From Arthrobacter sp. ISL-30 (GTDB taxonomy: Bacteria; Actinomycetota; Actinomycetes; Actinomycetales; Micrococcaceae): a stretch of DNA of 58,766 nt. The DNA is taken from assembly GCF_018613855.1 (NCBI RefSeq), contig NZ_JAGGPK010000047.1, positions 1 to 58,766 of the forward strand, written 5' to 3'. This document shows, piece after piece, positions 17,728-27,002 of the stretch. Made by a program: the position numbers and the translations under genes. The notes beneath the pieces are model-generated. The model saw nothing but the letters and a program-made list of their open reading frames with translations. It had not been told where the DNA came from and ran no database searches. How positions within the stretch are numbered: the first letter of the stretch is position 1; each line of letters opens with the position of its first letter.

Positions 17728-18791
17728 ACGAGCGGCAGAATACCAACAGCCACCCGACGGTCGGGCACCACACGCATGATGACCACGATCACGACGGCGA
17801 TCATGATCACCACGATCACGACCACGGCTCCTACCAGCATGCCTCTGGGTTGAGAGGCTGGCTCATGGAGCTGTTCGTTCCGCATACCCATGACGCGGCA
17901 GACTCCATCGACGATGCGATGGAGGCAAGCACTGAGGGTATTCGCGCCCTGAAGATCAGCCTCTTCATACTGATGGGAACGACTGTGCTGCAATGCCTGG
18001 TCGTAATGGTCAGCGGCTCCGTAGCTTTGTTGGCGGACACAATCCACAACTTTTCTGATGCCCTGACCGCTGTTCCTTTATGGATCGCATTCATCCTGGG
18101 CAGACGGGCCGCTACCCGCCGCTACACCTACGGTTTCGGCAGGGCGGAGGACTTGGCAGGACTCTTCATTGTCGCCGTCGTCGCGCTCTCGGCGGTCGTC
18201 GCAGGCTGGCAGTCAGTTGACCGCTTGATCCACCCGCAGGCACTGCAGAACCTGGGGTGGGTTATGGCTGCCGGAGTGATCGGCTTTGCCGGTAATGAAG
18301 CCGTGGCGATCTACCGCATCAAGGTTGGTCGTCGCATTGGTTCGGCAGCGATGGTGGCCGATGGTGTTCATGCACGAATGGACGGATTCACCTCGCTGGC
18401 CGTCGTCCTCGGCGCCGGTGGCGTCATGCTCGGCTTCCCCCTGGCTGACCCGATCGTCGGGCTGCTCATCTCGGTGGCCATTTTTGTCCTCTTGTGGGGG
18501 ACCATCCGCAGCATCGGGCGTCGTTTGATGGACGGCATCGAGCCGGAACTTCTCACTCAGGCCCACAAAGCCCTGGAGAAAACGCCGGGCGTGCTGGCCG
18601 TTTCGCGGCTGCAGTTGAGGTGGGTCGGGCACCGCCTCCAGGGAGCGGCGACGCTAGTTGTGTCCGACGTCGGATTGTCCGCGGCGGAGCAGATCCTGCA
18701 GGATGCCGAACACCGGCTCCAGGAAGCCCTGCCGAAACTGGAGCACATGATCCTGACTCCGAGCAGCCGACGAGCGGAGCGTACCCACTAG
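17724..18791 (+). CDS. Cation diffusion facilitator (CzcD/ZitB-type metal efflux)
   Basis: A 355-aa CDF transporter. The first 45 residues are very His/Asp-rich, a probable metal-gathering tail. Six TM helices follow, with the two metal-site signatures DTIHNFSDA (TM2) and DGVHARMDG (TM5), then a cytoplasmic domain of about 90 residues. The His-x3-Asp patterns fit Zn/Co/Cd transport. It exchanges metal for protons at the cytoplasmic membrane. Translationally coupled (ATGA) to the ArsR repressor, which fits metal-induced export. Exact metal not determinable. Confidence 0.92.
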   Translation: MNERQNTNSHPTVGHHTHDDHDHDGDHDHHDHDHGSYQHASGLRGWLMELFVPHTHDAADSIDDAMEASTEGIRALKISLFILMGTTVLQCLVVMVSGSVALLADTIHNFSDALTAVPLWIAFILGRRAATRRYTYGFGRAEDLAGLFIVAVVALSAVVAGWQSVDRLIHPQALQNLGWVMAAGVIGFAGNEAVAIYRIKVGRRIGSAAMVADGVHARMDGFTSLAVVLGAGGVMLGFPLADPIVGLLISVAIFVLLWGTIRSIGRRLMDGIEPELLTQAHKALEKTPGVLAVSRLQLRWVGHRLQGAATLVVSDVGLSAAEQILQDAEHRLQEALPKLEHMILTPSSRRAERTH

Positions 18792-18820
18792 CTGGATGCC
18801 ATCTGGCTGGTGCTCATGGA

Positions 18821-19735
18821 CTAGTTCGCTCCTGGGCAGCCATCGCCTTGGGGATTTTCAAGGCAGTTGTCCGCGTAATGCCTCGTGATCGAACGCCACA
18901 CGCTAGTGGTCAGGGGTGCCGATGAGAACTCTCCCTGACCCGGAATCGGCAGTGGCGGCCCTCCGTTCACCGAGTATGTTCCTCGGAAATGAGTTGTCAG
19001 GACAACGTTGAAATCACCGGTTTGGGTGTACACGTGGCTGGTTCTGGTCTTCTCACCCCAGCGGTCCTCAGGCAAGGAACCGCCGGCTGAGCCTTGGGGT
19101 CCGATGGCGACCCCGTCCCCGTAACTCCAGGTGTATGCGACAGGCGTGGCTACGATGTGCACTCTCTGCGTCAGGATCGTGACGTCAAATTGTTGTTCCG
19201 TTGCTTCGGCGAAGAAGTTGGTTTCTGCGCCCAATAGGGTGTGGGGGCTGGGCTGCCCTACGACTCGACCAGGGATGATGGGGAGCTGACGGAAGTCGTT
19301 AAGGATCCGGGCCGCAATTTGGTCAAGAACATTGACAGGTTCTTCGCTGTAAACACACGAAGGGCCAGCGAAAAAATCCCATGCTGGATTCGAAAGCAAC
19401 TTTAGGGATCTGTACCAGTTGACAGTCCGACCATCAGGACCATCCGTGCACGGAAGGTCCTGATGGGCACAATTCGACCCATCTTGTATTGGATCTTGAC
19501 GACAAACGTGTTTGTACTGATACCGATAGGGGTCTTCGACCCCGCCAATCGCAAGGTCCGTCCAAACCCCGCTTCCAGGAAGCTGCGTCCATCCCTCGAT
19601 CGTGGCTCCGCCCCCGCTCCACCCTGAGCCGATATTCGGTGTCTCGTCCGCATGGGCTCCAACTGCGAAAATAGAAGACTCCACGGTGAGACCAAGGGCG
19701 AAGAGGAGAGCCATTACCCGAATTGGGGCTCTCAT
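18821..19735 (-). CDS. Secreted PKD-like domain protein
   Basis: A 304-aa protein with a Sec signal peptide (cleavage near VGAHADE, residue 29-30). The C-terminal half has a PKD-like core: TPVAYTWSYGDGVAIGPQGS ... TSHVYTQTGDFNVVLTTHF, where W-x-Y/F-GDG and the H-x-Y-G stretch are the PKD hallmarks. The N-terminal half has several Cys and looks unrelated to known domains. The start overlaps the stop of the upstream lipoprotein gene (ATGA), so both are made together at the cell surface. Base composition is clearly more AT-rich than in neighbouring genes. Function unknown; adhesion or polysaccharide binding would be a guess. Confidence 0.75.
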   Translation of the reverse strand: MRAPIRVMALLFALGLTVESSIFAVGAHADETPNIGSGWSGGGATIEGWTQLPGSGVWTDLAIGGVEDPYRYQYKHVCRQDPIQDGSNCAHQDLPCTDGPDGRTVNWYRSLKLLSNPAWDFFAGPSCVYSEEPVNVLDQIAARILNDFRQLPIIPGRVVGQPSPHTLLGAETNFFAEATEQQFDVTILTQRVHIVATPVAYTWSYGDGVAIGPQGSAGGSLPEDRWGEKTRTSHVYTQTGDFNVVLTTHFRGTYSVNGGPPLPIPGQGEFSSAPLTTSVWRSITRHYADNCLENPQGDGCPGAN

Positions 19736-20388
19736 TGGTTGACCAAGTGTTCAATCCTATTAGCCTGCCAAACTGAGCCGTTGTGAACCGCAATCATAAT
19801 GTCTCCGATTGCAGGCTGACGTGGCAGTGATCCCTTCAGGTTCCCACCGGGAAGATAAAAATCAATCGTTTCCTGATAGGCCTGAACAATCACTTGGTAT
19901 TCAGACGGAGCTGTCTCCGTAAAGTTTGATTCGACAGCTTGAACGACCATTTTGCCGCCCGCCATCCATCGACCTTCTCTATTCCATTCCTCGACTTCCG
20001 CCTTTATTTTTGTGCAGCTGGCACACGTCGAACTGGAAATTGATTGCATCGGGGCCATGTCGCCTGTCTCGTATGCATAGCTAAGCGTCGAGTACCAATA
20101 CCTCGCGAACGCCTGCAGCCCTTCCTTCGTCTCCGACTTCGCCTCCTCCGGCAACACCGGCACCGGCACATTCTCTGCCCTGCCTTTTGCGTCGGCCGGT
20201 TTGTAGACGGAACTGGGTGTAGGCGTCGGTGTGGGCGTAGCGCTGGAGGTTTCAGAAACACTCGCACTCGGTGTGCCCCCACGTTGGGGGTCGCTGCCAG
20301 CGCACCCACTCAATACCAGCCCGACCACCGCAAGCCCGGAGACCAGACCAACGCGCAAGGGGCCAGAAGACAACAAACGAAAAGTCAT
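19732..20388 (-). CDS. DUF6318-like lipoprotein
   Basis: A 218-aa lipoprotein with lipobox VLSGC (Cys about 29), a Ser/Thr/Pro spacer (TPTPTPTPSS) and a globular domain from about residue 75 (EGLQAFARYWYSTLSYAYET), with a CASC pair that could form a disulfide. In my recollection this corresponds to the DUF6318 family of actinobacterial lipoproteins, frequently encoded beside PKD-domain proteins. NTF2-like fold is possible. It is translationally coupled to the PKD-like gene downstream. AT-rich relative to surroundings. Confidence 0.75.
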   Translation of the reverse strand: MTFRLLSSGPLRVGLVSGLAVVGLVLSGCAGSDPQRGGTPSASVSETSSATPTPTPTPSSVYKPADAKGRAENVPVPVLPEEAKSETKEGLQAFARYWYSTLSYAYETGDMAPMQSISSSTCASCTKIKAEVEEWNREGRWMAGGKMVVQAVESNFTETAPSEYQVIVQAYQETIDFYLPGGNLKGSLPRQPAIGDIMIAVHNGSVWQANRIEHLVNQ

Positions 20389-20656
20389 GGGCAGCTTATC
20401 CCCCGATAGTTGGTCAAGACGAGATCCTCAAAGGGTAGTCGAGGTTGCAACTCCATGCTCAGAGTTATCCACAGCCCCCTACCAAACCGGTTCTACCACC
20501 CAAATTCCCCAGACCAAAGTCAAGGACTCACCCGCCAAATGCTGCCCACTCATAAAACAGAAACGCGGCAATTACCACGAACAAGAAAGTGGGGGCCTAC
20601 AGAAAACTCCACAGACCCCCATTTCCGGGGAATAGACCCCATTTCTGAAGATTATT

Positions 20657-22372
20657 TCAGCGCACTGAACCATAGTTCTGCGCCGGCAGCACCAACTCCC
20701 CCGTCTTGTCCGTCGACAGGGCGAGCGACGAGATGTACTGCGGCTCGCCGTCGGGCCCGTCCTGAGCCGAGCGAAGCATGTCCGGTCGCTCGAACTCGAA
20801 ACCCGTCACGTGGCACAGGAGTTTGCTGTCGCTGGGGTTCCCGTCGGCGTCGAACATGGGCAATTCGATGCCGTCGTCGCTGCGCCGTAGGTAGAACCGC
20901 CCGCGAGTGAGCAGCGCCAGGACAGGCGGCAGGACCAAGGCCAGCGCCACGGCGAAGATCGGCGAATAAGGCTGGACCGCGGGACCAAGGGCCCCGAAGA
21001 ACACGGCGATGGAAACGCCTGCGGAGACAAGCATCGAGACAAAGCCGACGGGGTTGACGGCGTACAGCATGCCGCGGCGGAATTCCGGGACTTTCGGCGA
21101 AATCTTCAGGAGGTACTTATTGATAGCGATGTCGGACGCCACCGTGACAACCCAGGCCATCGCGCAGTTGGCGTAGAAGCCAAGAACGGTACTGAGGAAT
21201 TCGAACATGTTCGCTTCCATCAAAACCAGCGCAATGACCAGGTTGACCACAACAAACACCATGCGCCCGGGATACGTCTTGGTGATGCGGGTGAAGCTGT
21301 TGGTCCAGGCGAGCGAACCCGAGTAGGCATTGGTGACGTTGATCTTGATCTGTGAAATGACCACCAGTACTACGGCCAGGGTCATCGCGAGCCACGCCGG
21401 CATCATCTCCTGGTAGACGCCCAGGAACTGGTGGACCGGCTCATTGGCGTGGACGGAAGCGGCCGGATCGAGCGTCGCGATCAGGTAAATGGCAATAAAC
21501 AGGCCGACAATCTGTTTGATCGCCCCAAAGATCACCCAGCCTGGACCCGCCAGAATCACTGCACGCCACCAAGCCCCCTTATTCTCGGCCGTCCGCGGCG
21601 GCATGAAGCGAAGGTAGTCGATCTGCTCGGCAATCTGCGCCATGAGCGACAGGCACACCCCGGCAGCAAGCATGACGGAGGCCAGGTTGGTCCCCTCCAC
21701 GCCGGATTTCCCCTGGTAGGCGAAGAAGGAATCGATGCTCTCCGGGTGCGAGACCAGCAGGTATCCCAGCGGCACCACCATCAGGAGCAGCCAGAGCGGC
21801 GTGGTCCACACCTGCAACGTGGCCAATGTCTTCATGCCATAAATAACCAGCGGAATGATGATTACGGTAGACGCCGCATAGCCCAGCCATTGCGGAATAC
21901 CCAAACCCAGCTCGAGGCCCTGCGCCATGATTGAGCCCTCCAGCGCGAAGAAAATGAACGTGAAGGTCGCGAAGATGACATTGGTGACCATCGAACCGTA
22001 GTAGCCGAAGCCGGAGCCCCGAGTGATGAGATCGAGGTCAATGTTGTAGCGGGCCGCATAGTAGGCCAGCGGAAATCCGGTGGCGAAGATAACGACGGCC
22101 GCCACGAGGATCCCGAACACGGCATTCATGGTCCCGTAAGCGATACCGATATTCGCACCAATCGAAAAATCAGCAAGATAGGCAATGCCGCCCAAGGCGC
22201 TTGTCGCAACGACACCCGCACTCCACTTACGGTAGGACCGCGGAGCGAACCGGAGGGTGTAGTCCTCCAGGCTCTCCTTCGCGGGTACCCGGCCGACGCT
22301 ATCCAGCACACTTGTCGCCCGAGTTCCGCCGCTGTTTCCGCCGCGTAACTTCTCCAACGAAAGCAAAACCAA
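20657..22372 (-). CDS. NCS1 family purine/cytosine permease
   Basis: A 571-aa protein of the purine-cytosine permease family, about 12 TM helices: YLADFSIGANIGIAYGTMNA is the substrate-site helix, followed by TRGSGFGYYGSMVTNVIFAT and further segments. After the last TM it carries an unusually long hydrophilic tail of about 100 residues (from RFYLRRSDDGIELP). The substrate could be a nucleobase, allantoin, hydantoin or a B6 vitamer; not decidable. The first codons are uncertain (TTG at 22372; GTG further in). It is divergent from bioB across about 110 bases; a regulatory link to biotin is not evident. Confidence 0.88.
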   Translation of the reverse strand: MVLLSLEKLRGGNSGGTRATSVLDSVGRVPAKESLEDYTLRFAPRSYRKWSAGVVATSALGGIAYLADFSIGANIGIAYGTMNAVFGILVAAVVIFATGFPLAYYAARYNIDLDLITRGSGFGYYGSMVTNVIFATFTFIFFALEGSIMAQGLELGLGIPQWLGYAASTVIIIPLVIYGMKTLATLQVWTTPLWLLLMVVPLGYLLVSHPESIDSFFAYQGKSGVEGTNLASVMLAAGVCLSLMAQIAEQIDYLRFMPPRTAENKGAWWRAVILAGPGWVIFGAIKQIVGLFIAIYLIATLDPAASVHANEPVHQFLGVYQEMMPAWLAMTLAVVLVVISQIKINVTNAYSGSLAWTNSFTRITKTYPGRMVFVVVNLVIALVLMEANMFEFLSTVLGFYANCAMAWVVTVASDIAINKYLLKISPKVPEFRRGMLYAVNPVGFVSMLVSAGVSIAVFFGALGPAVQPYSPIFAVALALVLPPVLALLTRGRFYLRRSDDGIELPMFDADGNPSDSKLLCHVTGFEFERPDMLRSAQDGPDGEPQYISSLALSTDKTGELVLPAQNYGSVR

Positions 22373-22482
22373 ACCCGAGCACTCCGCGTTGTAGGCATCT
22401 CACAAAATCGGCGCCTTCCCGGCGCATTACCGTCGGGGATGAACCACTGGAGAAACCAAATATGCAGTGCAGAGGAGCATCG

Positions 22483-23511
22483 ATGACGATTCAGGCGCAC
22501 CCACCAAAGGCCACAAGCCACCCCATCCTGGAAGCCGCCCGGGAGCAGGTCCTCCAAAACGGTGAAGGACTCAACGAGGCCCAGCTGCTGGAGATTCTCC
22601 GCCTTCCCGATGACGCCCTTCCCTCCGCCCTGCAGCTAGCCCACGAAGTGCGGCTCAAGCACTGCGGCGAGGACGTCGAAGTGGAAGGCATCATCTCCAT
22701 CAAGACAGGCGGTTGTCCCGAGGACTGCCACTTCTGCAGCCAGTCCGGCCTGTTCGACTCGCCGGTTCGCGGCGTCTGGCTCGACATCCCCGAGCTGGTC
22801 AAAGCCGCCAAGGAAACGGCTGCCACGGGCGCCACCGAATTCTGCATCGTCGCAGCAGTCCGGGGCCCGGACATCAAGCTCATGAACCAGATCAAGTTCG
22901 CAATCGACCGAATCAATGAAGAAGTGGACATCAACATCGCCTGCTCGCTGGGCATGCTGAGCCAGCGCCAGGTTGATCAGCTCAAGGAGTGGGGGGTCCA
23001 CCGCTACAACCACAACCTCGAAACAGCGCGCAGCTACTTCTCCGAGGTTGTCACCACTCACAGCTACGAAGAGCGCCTGGACACCTGCAATATGGTCAAG
23101 GCCGCCGGCATGGAGCTGTGCTGCGGAGCCTTGATCGGCATGGGTGAAACCTTGGAGCAGCGCGCCGAACTCGCCGTGCAGCTGGCCGCATTGGAACCGC
23201 ACGAAGTTCCGCTGAACTTCCTGAACCCGCGACCCGGCACTCCCTTGGAAAACCAAGGCATCATGGACGGCAAAGACGCGCTCCGGGCCATCGTCGCCTT
23301 CCGGCTCGCCATGCCCCGCACGGTCCTGCGCTACGCCGGCGGCCGCGAACTGACCCTCGGGGACATGGGAACGCGCGAGGGGTTGCTCGGCGGTATCAAC
23401 GCCGTCATCGTTGGCAACTACCTCACCACACTGGGTCGGCCCGCGACGTCGGACCTGAACCTTTTGGTGGAACTGAACATGCCCATCAAGGAACTCCAGA
23501 AGACGCTGTGA
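22483..23511 (+). CDS. bioB: Biotin synthase
   Basis: A 342-aa radical-SAM enzyme that inserts sulfur into dethiobiotin. The radical cluster motif is CPEDCHFCSQS (C-x3-C-x2-C); ARSYFSEVVTTHSYEERL and CCGALIGMGETLEQR are further family blocks, and the Arg/Cys ligands for the second cluster are in the expected places. AGAGGAG precedes the ATG at 22483; the longer open frame upstream has no homology. It heads an overlapping operon bioB-bsaP-bioA-bioF-bioD-P450; the next gene overlaps it by four bases (GTGA). Confidence 0.98.
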   Translation: MTIQAHPPKATSHPILEAAREQVLQNGEGLNEAQLLEILRLPDDALPSALQLAHEVRLKHCGEDVEVEGIISIKTGGCPEDCHFCSQSGLFDSPVRGVWLDIPELVKAAKETAATGATEFCIVAAVRGPDIKLMNQIKFAIDRINEEVDINIACSLGMLSQRQVDQLKEWGVHRYNHNLETARSYFSEVVTTHSYEERLDTCNMVKAAGMELCCGALIGMGETLEQRAELAVQLAALEPHEVPLNFLNPRPGTPLENQGIMDGKDALRAIVAFRLAMPRTVLRYAGGRELTLGDMGTREGLLGGINAVIVGNYLTTLGRPATSDLNLLVELNMPIKELQKTL

Positions 23512-23795
23512 ACAGGGTTTCGCTCCCCAACCGCTCCCTAACCTCGCAAGCTCGGCCAGGGAACCCGGCGGTCGTGGGCCCAAGCTCAACCACCGTCGAC
23601 GCCGGCTTTTGCGGGCACTGCGGCGGTGAGGGTCCGACGTCGGATGCTCACCGTAGCTGCCAGCAGAGCCTGGCGCTTGAGCCGCCGCGCTACTGCGGGC
23701 TGTGCCGGCGTCGGATGAAAGTCCAGGTCACTCCGCTGGGCTGGAAGGCGGAATGTTCGCGCCATGGGGCAATCGTGAAGGCGAGCGCATCGTGA
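23508..23795 (+). CDS. bsaP: Biotin synthase auxiliary protein (BsaP-like)
   Basis: A 95-aa protein with GTG start overlapping the bioB stop. After a variable N-terminus it has CGHCGG, a single C (HRSCQQ), then RYCGLCRRRMKVQVTPLGWK and CSRHG. The Cys pairs would bind a metal or Fe-S cluster. This matches my recollection of the small actinobacterial protein next to bioB (Rv1590 in Mycobacterium tuberculosis), described as BsaP and needed for biotin synthase activity. The conserved core is the last 40 residues. Position between bioB and bioA with four-base overlaps on both sides implies equal expression with BioB. Confidence 0.88.
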   Translation: MNRVSLPNRSLTSQARPGNPAVVGPSSTTVDAGFCGHCGGEGPTSDAHRSCQQSLALEPPRYCGLCRRRMKVQVTPLGWKAECSRHGAIVKASAS

Positions 23796-25147
23796 GCCCC
23801 ATCCAACCGAGCCCCATCCAACAGAGCCTCATCCAGCGCGACCGGTCCGTCCTCTGGCACCCCTACGCGCCGGCGTCGGACTCGCTGCCCTTGTGGCAGG
23901 TGGGGGACGCCCAAGGGATTCGACTGCAGCTGCGGGATGAAGCGGGCCAGCGGCACGAGGTTGTAGATGCGATGTCGTCATGGTGGTCGGTCATCCATGG
24001 CTACCGCAATCCGCTCCTTGATGCCGCGGCGAAGAGGCAGCTCGCACAATTCAGCCATGTGATGTTTGGCGGACTCACGCACGAGCCCGCCGTCGAGCTC
24101 GCGGAGCTGCTGCTGGCACTGGCTCCGTCGGAACCTGGGCAGCCGCGCCTCGAGCGGGTTTTCCTCGCCGACTCCGGATCGGTCTCGGTGGAGGTCGCCC
24201 TTAAGCTCGCGGTCCAGTTCCAGACGGCCTCCGGCAGGCCCCGGCGGCAGCGCTTCCTGAGTATTCGCGGCGGCTATCACGGCGACACGGCCGCCGCGAT
24301 GGGGGTCTGCGATCCCGTTGACGGCATGCACTCAGCCTTCCCTGGACTCCTCGCGTCCAACGTGTTCGCGCCGCGTCCGCCTTCCGCGGGCATGGCGAAC
24401 CCGGAGGACATCGCCCGCTGGAAGGACGACGTCGCTCGCCTTGCCTCGGCGCACGGGGACGAGCTCGCCGGGATTATCGCGGAGCCCATCCTCCAGGGCG
24501 CCGGAGGGATGTTCATCTACCCAGCCGAATGCCTCCGGATCCTTCGAGACATCGCCAACGAGCACGGGCTGCTCCTGATCCTCGACGAAATCGCCACCGG
24601 CTTTGGCCGCACCGGCGAGCTCTTCGCCGCCCAGCATGCGGGAATTGTGCCGGACATCCTGTGCGTGGGAAAGGCCCTGACCGGCGGTTACCTGACGCTC
24701 GCGGCCATGCTGTGCACGGGCGAGGTGGCACGCGCGGTCTCCTCCGGCCCGGCCGGTGCGCTGCTCCATGGCCCCACCTTCATGGCGAATCCGCTGGCTT
24801 GCGCTGTGGCCAATGCGAGCCTGAAAATCCTCGACGGCGGCGCCTGGCGGGAGGACGTAGCCAGGATCGAAACGGGCTTGGCCAAGGGCCTCACGCCCGC
24901 TGCAGCGCTCGACGCCGTCAAGGAGGTCCGCACAATCGGCGCCGTGGGTGTCCTCGAGTTGCGGGACGCCGTCGACGTACCCGCCGTAACCCAGGCCGCG
25001 ATCCGGCATGGCGTTTGGGTGCGCCCTTTCCGGAATCTTGTGTACGCAATGCCTCCGTACATCAGCACAGCCTCCGAGACTGCCCTCATTGCCGAGGGAA
25101 TGGTGGCTGCCGTCGCCGAGGTTCATGATCGCGCAGGTTCCGCATGA
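23792..25147 (+). CDS. bioA: Adenosylmethionine-8-amino-7-oxononanoate aminotransferase
   Basis: A 451-aa fold-I PLP aminotransferase that makes 7,8-diaminopelargonate using SAM as amino donor. It starts at the GTG at 23792, overlapping bsaP by four bases; the conserved N-terminus LWHPYAPASD follows. Family marks: MSSWWSVIHGYRNPLLDAA, SVEVALKLAVQF, RGGYHGDTAAAMGVCDP, LLILDEIATGFGRTGELFA and the PLP lysine in CVGKALTGGYL. YHGDT plus the WWS motif argue for BioA rather than ornithine-type enzymes. It overlaps bioF by four bases (ATGA). Confidence 0.97.
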   Translation: MSPIQPSPIQQSLIQRDRSVLWHPYAPASDSLPLWQVGDAQGIRLQLRDEAGQRHEVVDAMSSWWSVIHGYRNPLLDAAAKRQLAQFSHVMFGGLTHEPAVELAELLLALAPSEPGQPRLERVFLADSGSVSVEVALKLAVQFQTASGRPRRQRFLSIRGGYHGDTAAAMGVCDPVDGMHSAFPGLLASNVFAPRPPSAGMANPEDIARWKDDVARLASAHGDELAGIIAEPILQGAGGMFIYPAECLRILRDIANEHGLLLILDEIATGFGRTGELFAAQHAGIVPDILCVGKALTGGYLTLAAMLCTGEVARAVSSGPAGALLHGPTFMANPLACAVANASLKILDGGAWREDVARIETGLAKGLTPAAALDAVKEVRTIGAVGVLELRDAVDVPAVTQAAIRHGVWVRPFRNLVYAMPPYISTASETALIAEGMVAAVAEVHDRAGSA

Positions 25148-26307
25148 GCACTTCCATGATCCGCTGGCTGGAACAGCAGGCCGTCGTGCGGGAGCGCCGC
25201 GGGTTGGTTAGGACGCCACTCGCGCGATCTGCCGCCGTCGGCCCTGCAGCAGCCGCCGTCCCCGCCGTCGACCTCGCCAGCAATGACTACCTGGGCCTCG
25301 CCACGGACCCGCGCCTGGCCGAAGCTGCAGCCGATGCCGCCCGACTCTGGGGCACGGGGGCAACGTCGTCCCGGCTGGTGGCCGGAACTACGGAACTTCA
25401 CCTCGAACTCGAACATGAATTGGCACGGCTGACCTGCATGGAATCAGCCCTCGTCTATTCCTCCGGATATCTGGCCAACTTGGGCGTCATCACCGCATTG
25501 GGCGGCCCTGGAACCCTCTTGGTGGCGGACGAGCACTGCCATGCCTCCCTGGTGGACGGCTTCCGGCTCAGCCGCTCCCGGGTGGAAACCTTCCCGCACA
25601 ACGACGTCGACCGGCTTAGCCACCTGCTCACAGGGAGGCAGGAACCGCGGGCGCTGATCGCCGTCGAATCCGTCTACAGCGTGCTGGGCGACGCGGCCCC
25701 GCTCAACTCCCTGCTGGCCGTCGCGGAACACCATGACGCCGTGCTCCTGATTGACGAGGCGCACAGCCTCGGAGTCGCAGGGACAGGGGCGCATACGGGG
25801 CATGGGTCAGTGGCAGGCACCCCCCTGGCGGGCCATCCGAACGTGGTGCTCACGGCAACCCTGTCCAAGTCCCTGGGCGCCCAGGGCGGAGCCGTGATGG
25901 GATCGGGCCTCTTGCGCGAGCACCTCATCAACCGGTCGCGCAGCTTCATATTCGACACCGGCCTCGCACCCACTTCGGCAGCAGCCGCCCTGGCCGCGCT
26001 GCGAATCATCTGTGACGAACCATGGCGTCCGACGGCGGTGCGGGCCAATGCTGTGGCCCTCACCGCGGCGCTCGGACTCCAGCCCGCTGCAGGCGCCGTG
26101 CAATCCGTCCCGCTGCCGTCTGCCGAAGCCGCCCTTTCAGCGAGCCAGGCGGCACACTCGGCGGGCGTTCGCGTCGGGTGCTTCCGGCCGCCGTCGGTAC
26201 CGGACGGAGTGTCCAGGCTCCGGCTGACCGCACGGGCCACCCTCACGACCGCAGAAATCGACCACAGCTGCAACGTGCTGCGCCGCATCCTGGAGGACCA
26301 CTTATGA
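25144..26307 (+). CDS. bioF: 8-amino-7-oxononanoate synthase
   Basis: A 387-aa alpha-oxoamine synthase condensing pimeloyl-ACP/CoA with alanine. Marks: DLASNDYLGLATDPR, the glycine-rich region GTGATSSRLVAGTTELHLEL, LLIDEAHSLGVAGTGAHTGH and the PLP lysine in TLSKSLGAQGG. Length and order match BioF; glycine C-acetyltransferase is excluded mainly by context. ATGA overlaps couple it to bioA and bioD. Confidence 0.97.
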   Translation: MSTSMIRWLEQQAVVRERRGLVRTPLARSAAVGPAAAAVPAVDLASNDYLGLATDPRLAEAAADAARLWGTGATSSRLVAGTTELHLELEHELARLTCMESALVYSSGYLANLGVITALGGPGTLLVADEHCHASLVDGFRLSRSRVETFPHNDVDRLSHLLTGRQEPRALIAVESVYSVLGDAAPLNSLLAVAEHHDAVLLIDEAHSLGVAGTGAHTGHGSVAGTPLAGHPNVVLTATLSKSLGAQGGAVMGSGLLREHLINRSRSFIFDTGLAPTSAAAALAALRIICDEPWRPTAVRANAVALTAALGLQPAAGAVQSVPLPSAEAALSASQAAHSAGVRVGCFRPPSVPDGVSRLRLTARATLTTAEIDHSCNVLRRILEDHL

Positions 26308-27002
26308 GTTTGCCACCCGTCATTTTCGTCACCGGGACCGACACCGGCGTCGGAAAAACAGTGACGACGGCGGCCCTTGCCGTCACACTTCAGGGCAGGG
26401 GACGTTCCGTTGCGGTCTATAAGCCGTGCCAGAGCGGCGCGGCTGGCGGAGATTCGGACGTCGAAGAAGTGCGGCGCCTGGCCGGCGAGCTCCACGCCGA
26501 GGCGGGGATGGTGCTCGAAGCTCCCCTTGCCCCGGTGGCTGCGGCCGCCTTGCAAGGGACAAACCTCCCGCCGATCGCCAACCATTCCGTGCGAATCCGC
26601 GAACTTGCCGCGGGGCATGATCACGTACTGGTAGAAGGAGCGGGCGGTCTCCTGGTCGCCCTGAATTCCGACGGCGGGACGCTGGCCTCGCTTGCCTCGC
26701 TCCTTGGCCGCGACGCCGCCTTCGTGACGGTCGCCCGGGCGGGACTGGGAACCCTGAATCATACTGCCCTGACACTTGAGGCCTTGGGGGCGCGTGACTT
26801 GAGCGTGCTGGGACTCGTGCTGGGTTCCTGGCCGGACGAGCCCGGTCCCGCCGAAGCCAGCAATCATGCAGTGCTGGAATCCCAAGCGCTGAAAGCCAGT
26901 GGCCCGCCGCTGCTGGGTTCCCTCCCCGAGAACGCCGCCGGACTACAGCCCCACGTTTTCCGTGAAACGGCCGGCTCCTGGCTGAAAGGACTTCCGGAAT
27001 GA
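26304..27002 (+). CDS. bioD: Dethiobiotin synthetase
   Basis: A 232-aa ATP-dependent carboxylase that closes the ureido ring of dethiobiotin. P-loop GTDTGVGKTVTTAAL at the N-terminus, then the diaminopelargonate site VYKPCQSGA, and VEGAGGLLVAL. The ATG at 26304 overlaps the bioF stop; the longer open frame upstream is inside bioF. Its own stop overlaps the start of the P450 gene by four bases. Confidence 0.97.
   Translation: MSLPPVIFVTGTDTGVGKTVTTAALAVTLQGRGRSVAVYKPCQSGAAGGDSDVEEVRRLAGELHAEAGMVLEAPLAPVAAAALQGTNLPPIANHSVRIRELAAGHDHVLVEGAGGLLVALNSDGGTLASLASLLGRDAAFVTVARAGLGTLNHTALTLEALGARDLSVLGLVLGSWPDEPGPAEASNHAVLESQALKASGPPLLGSLPENAAGLQPHVFRETAGSWLKGLPE

Noticed and set aside
22373..22482. 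BioQ/BirA-type operator before bioB
   Set aside because: No clear palindrome matching the operators I know could be found.
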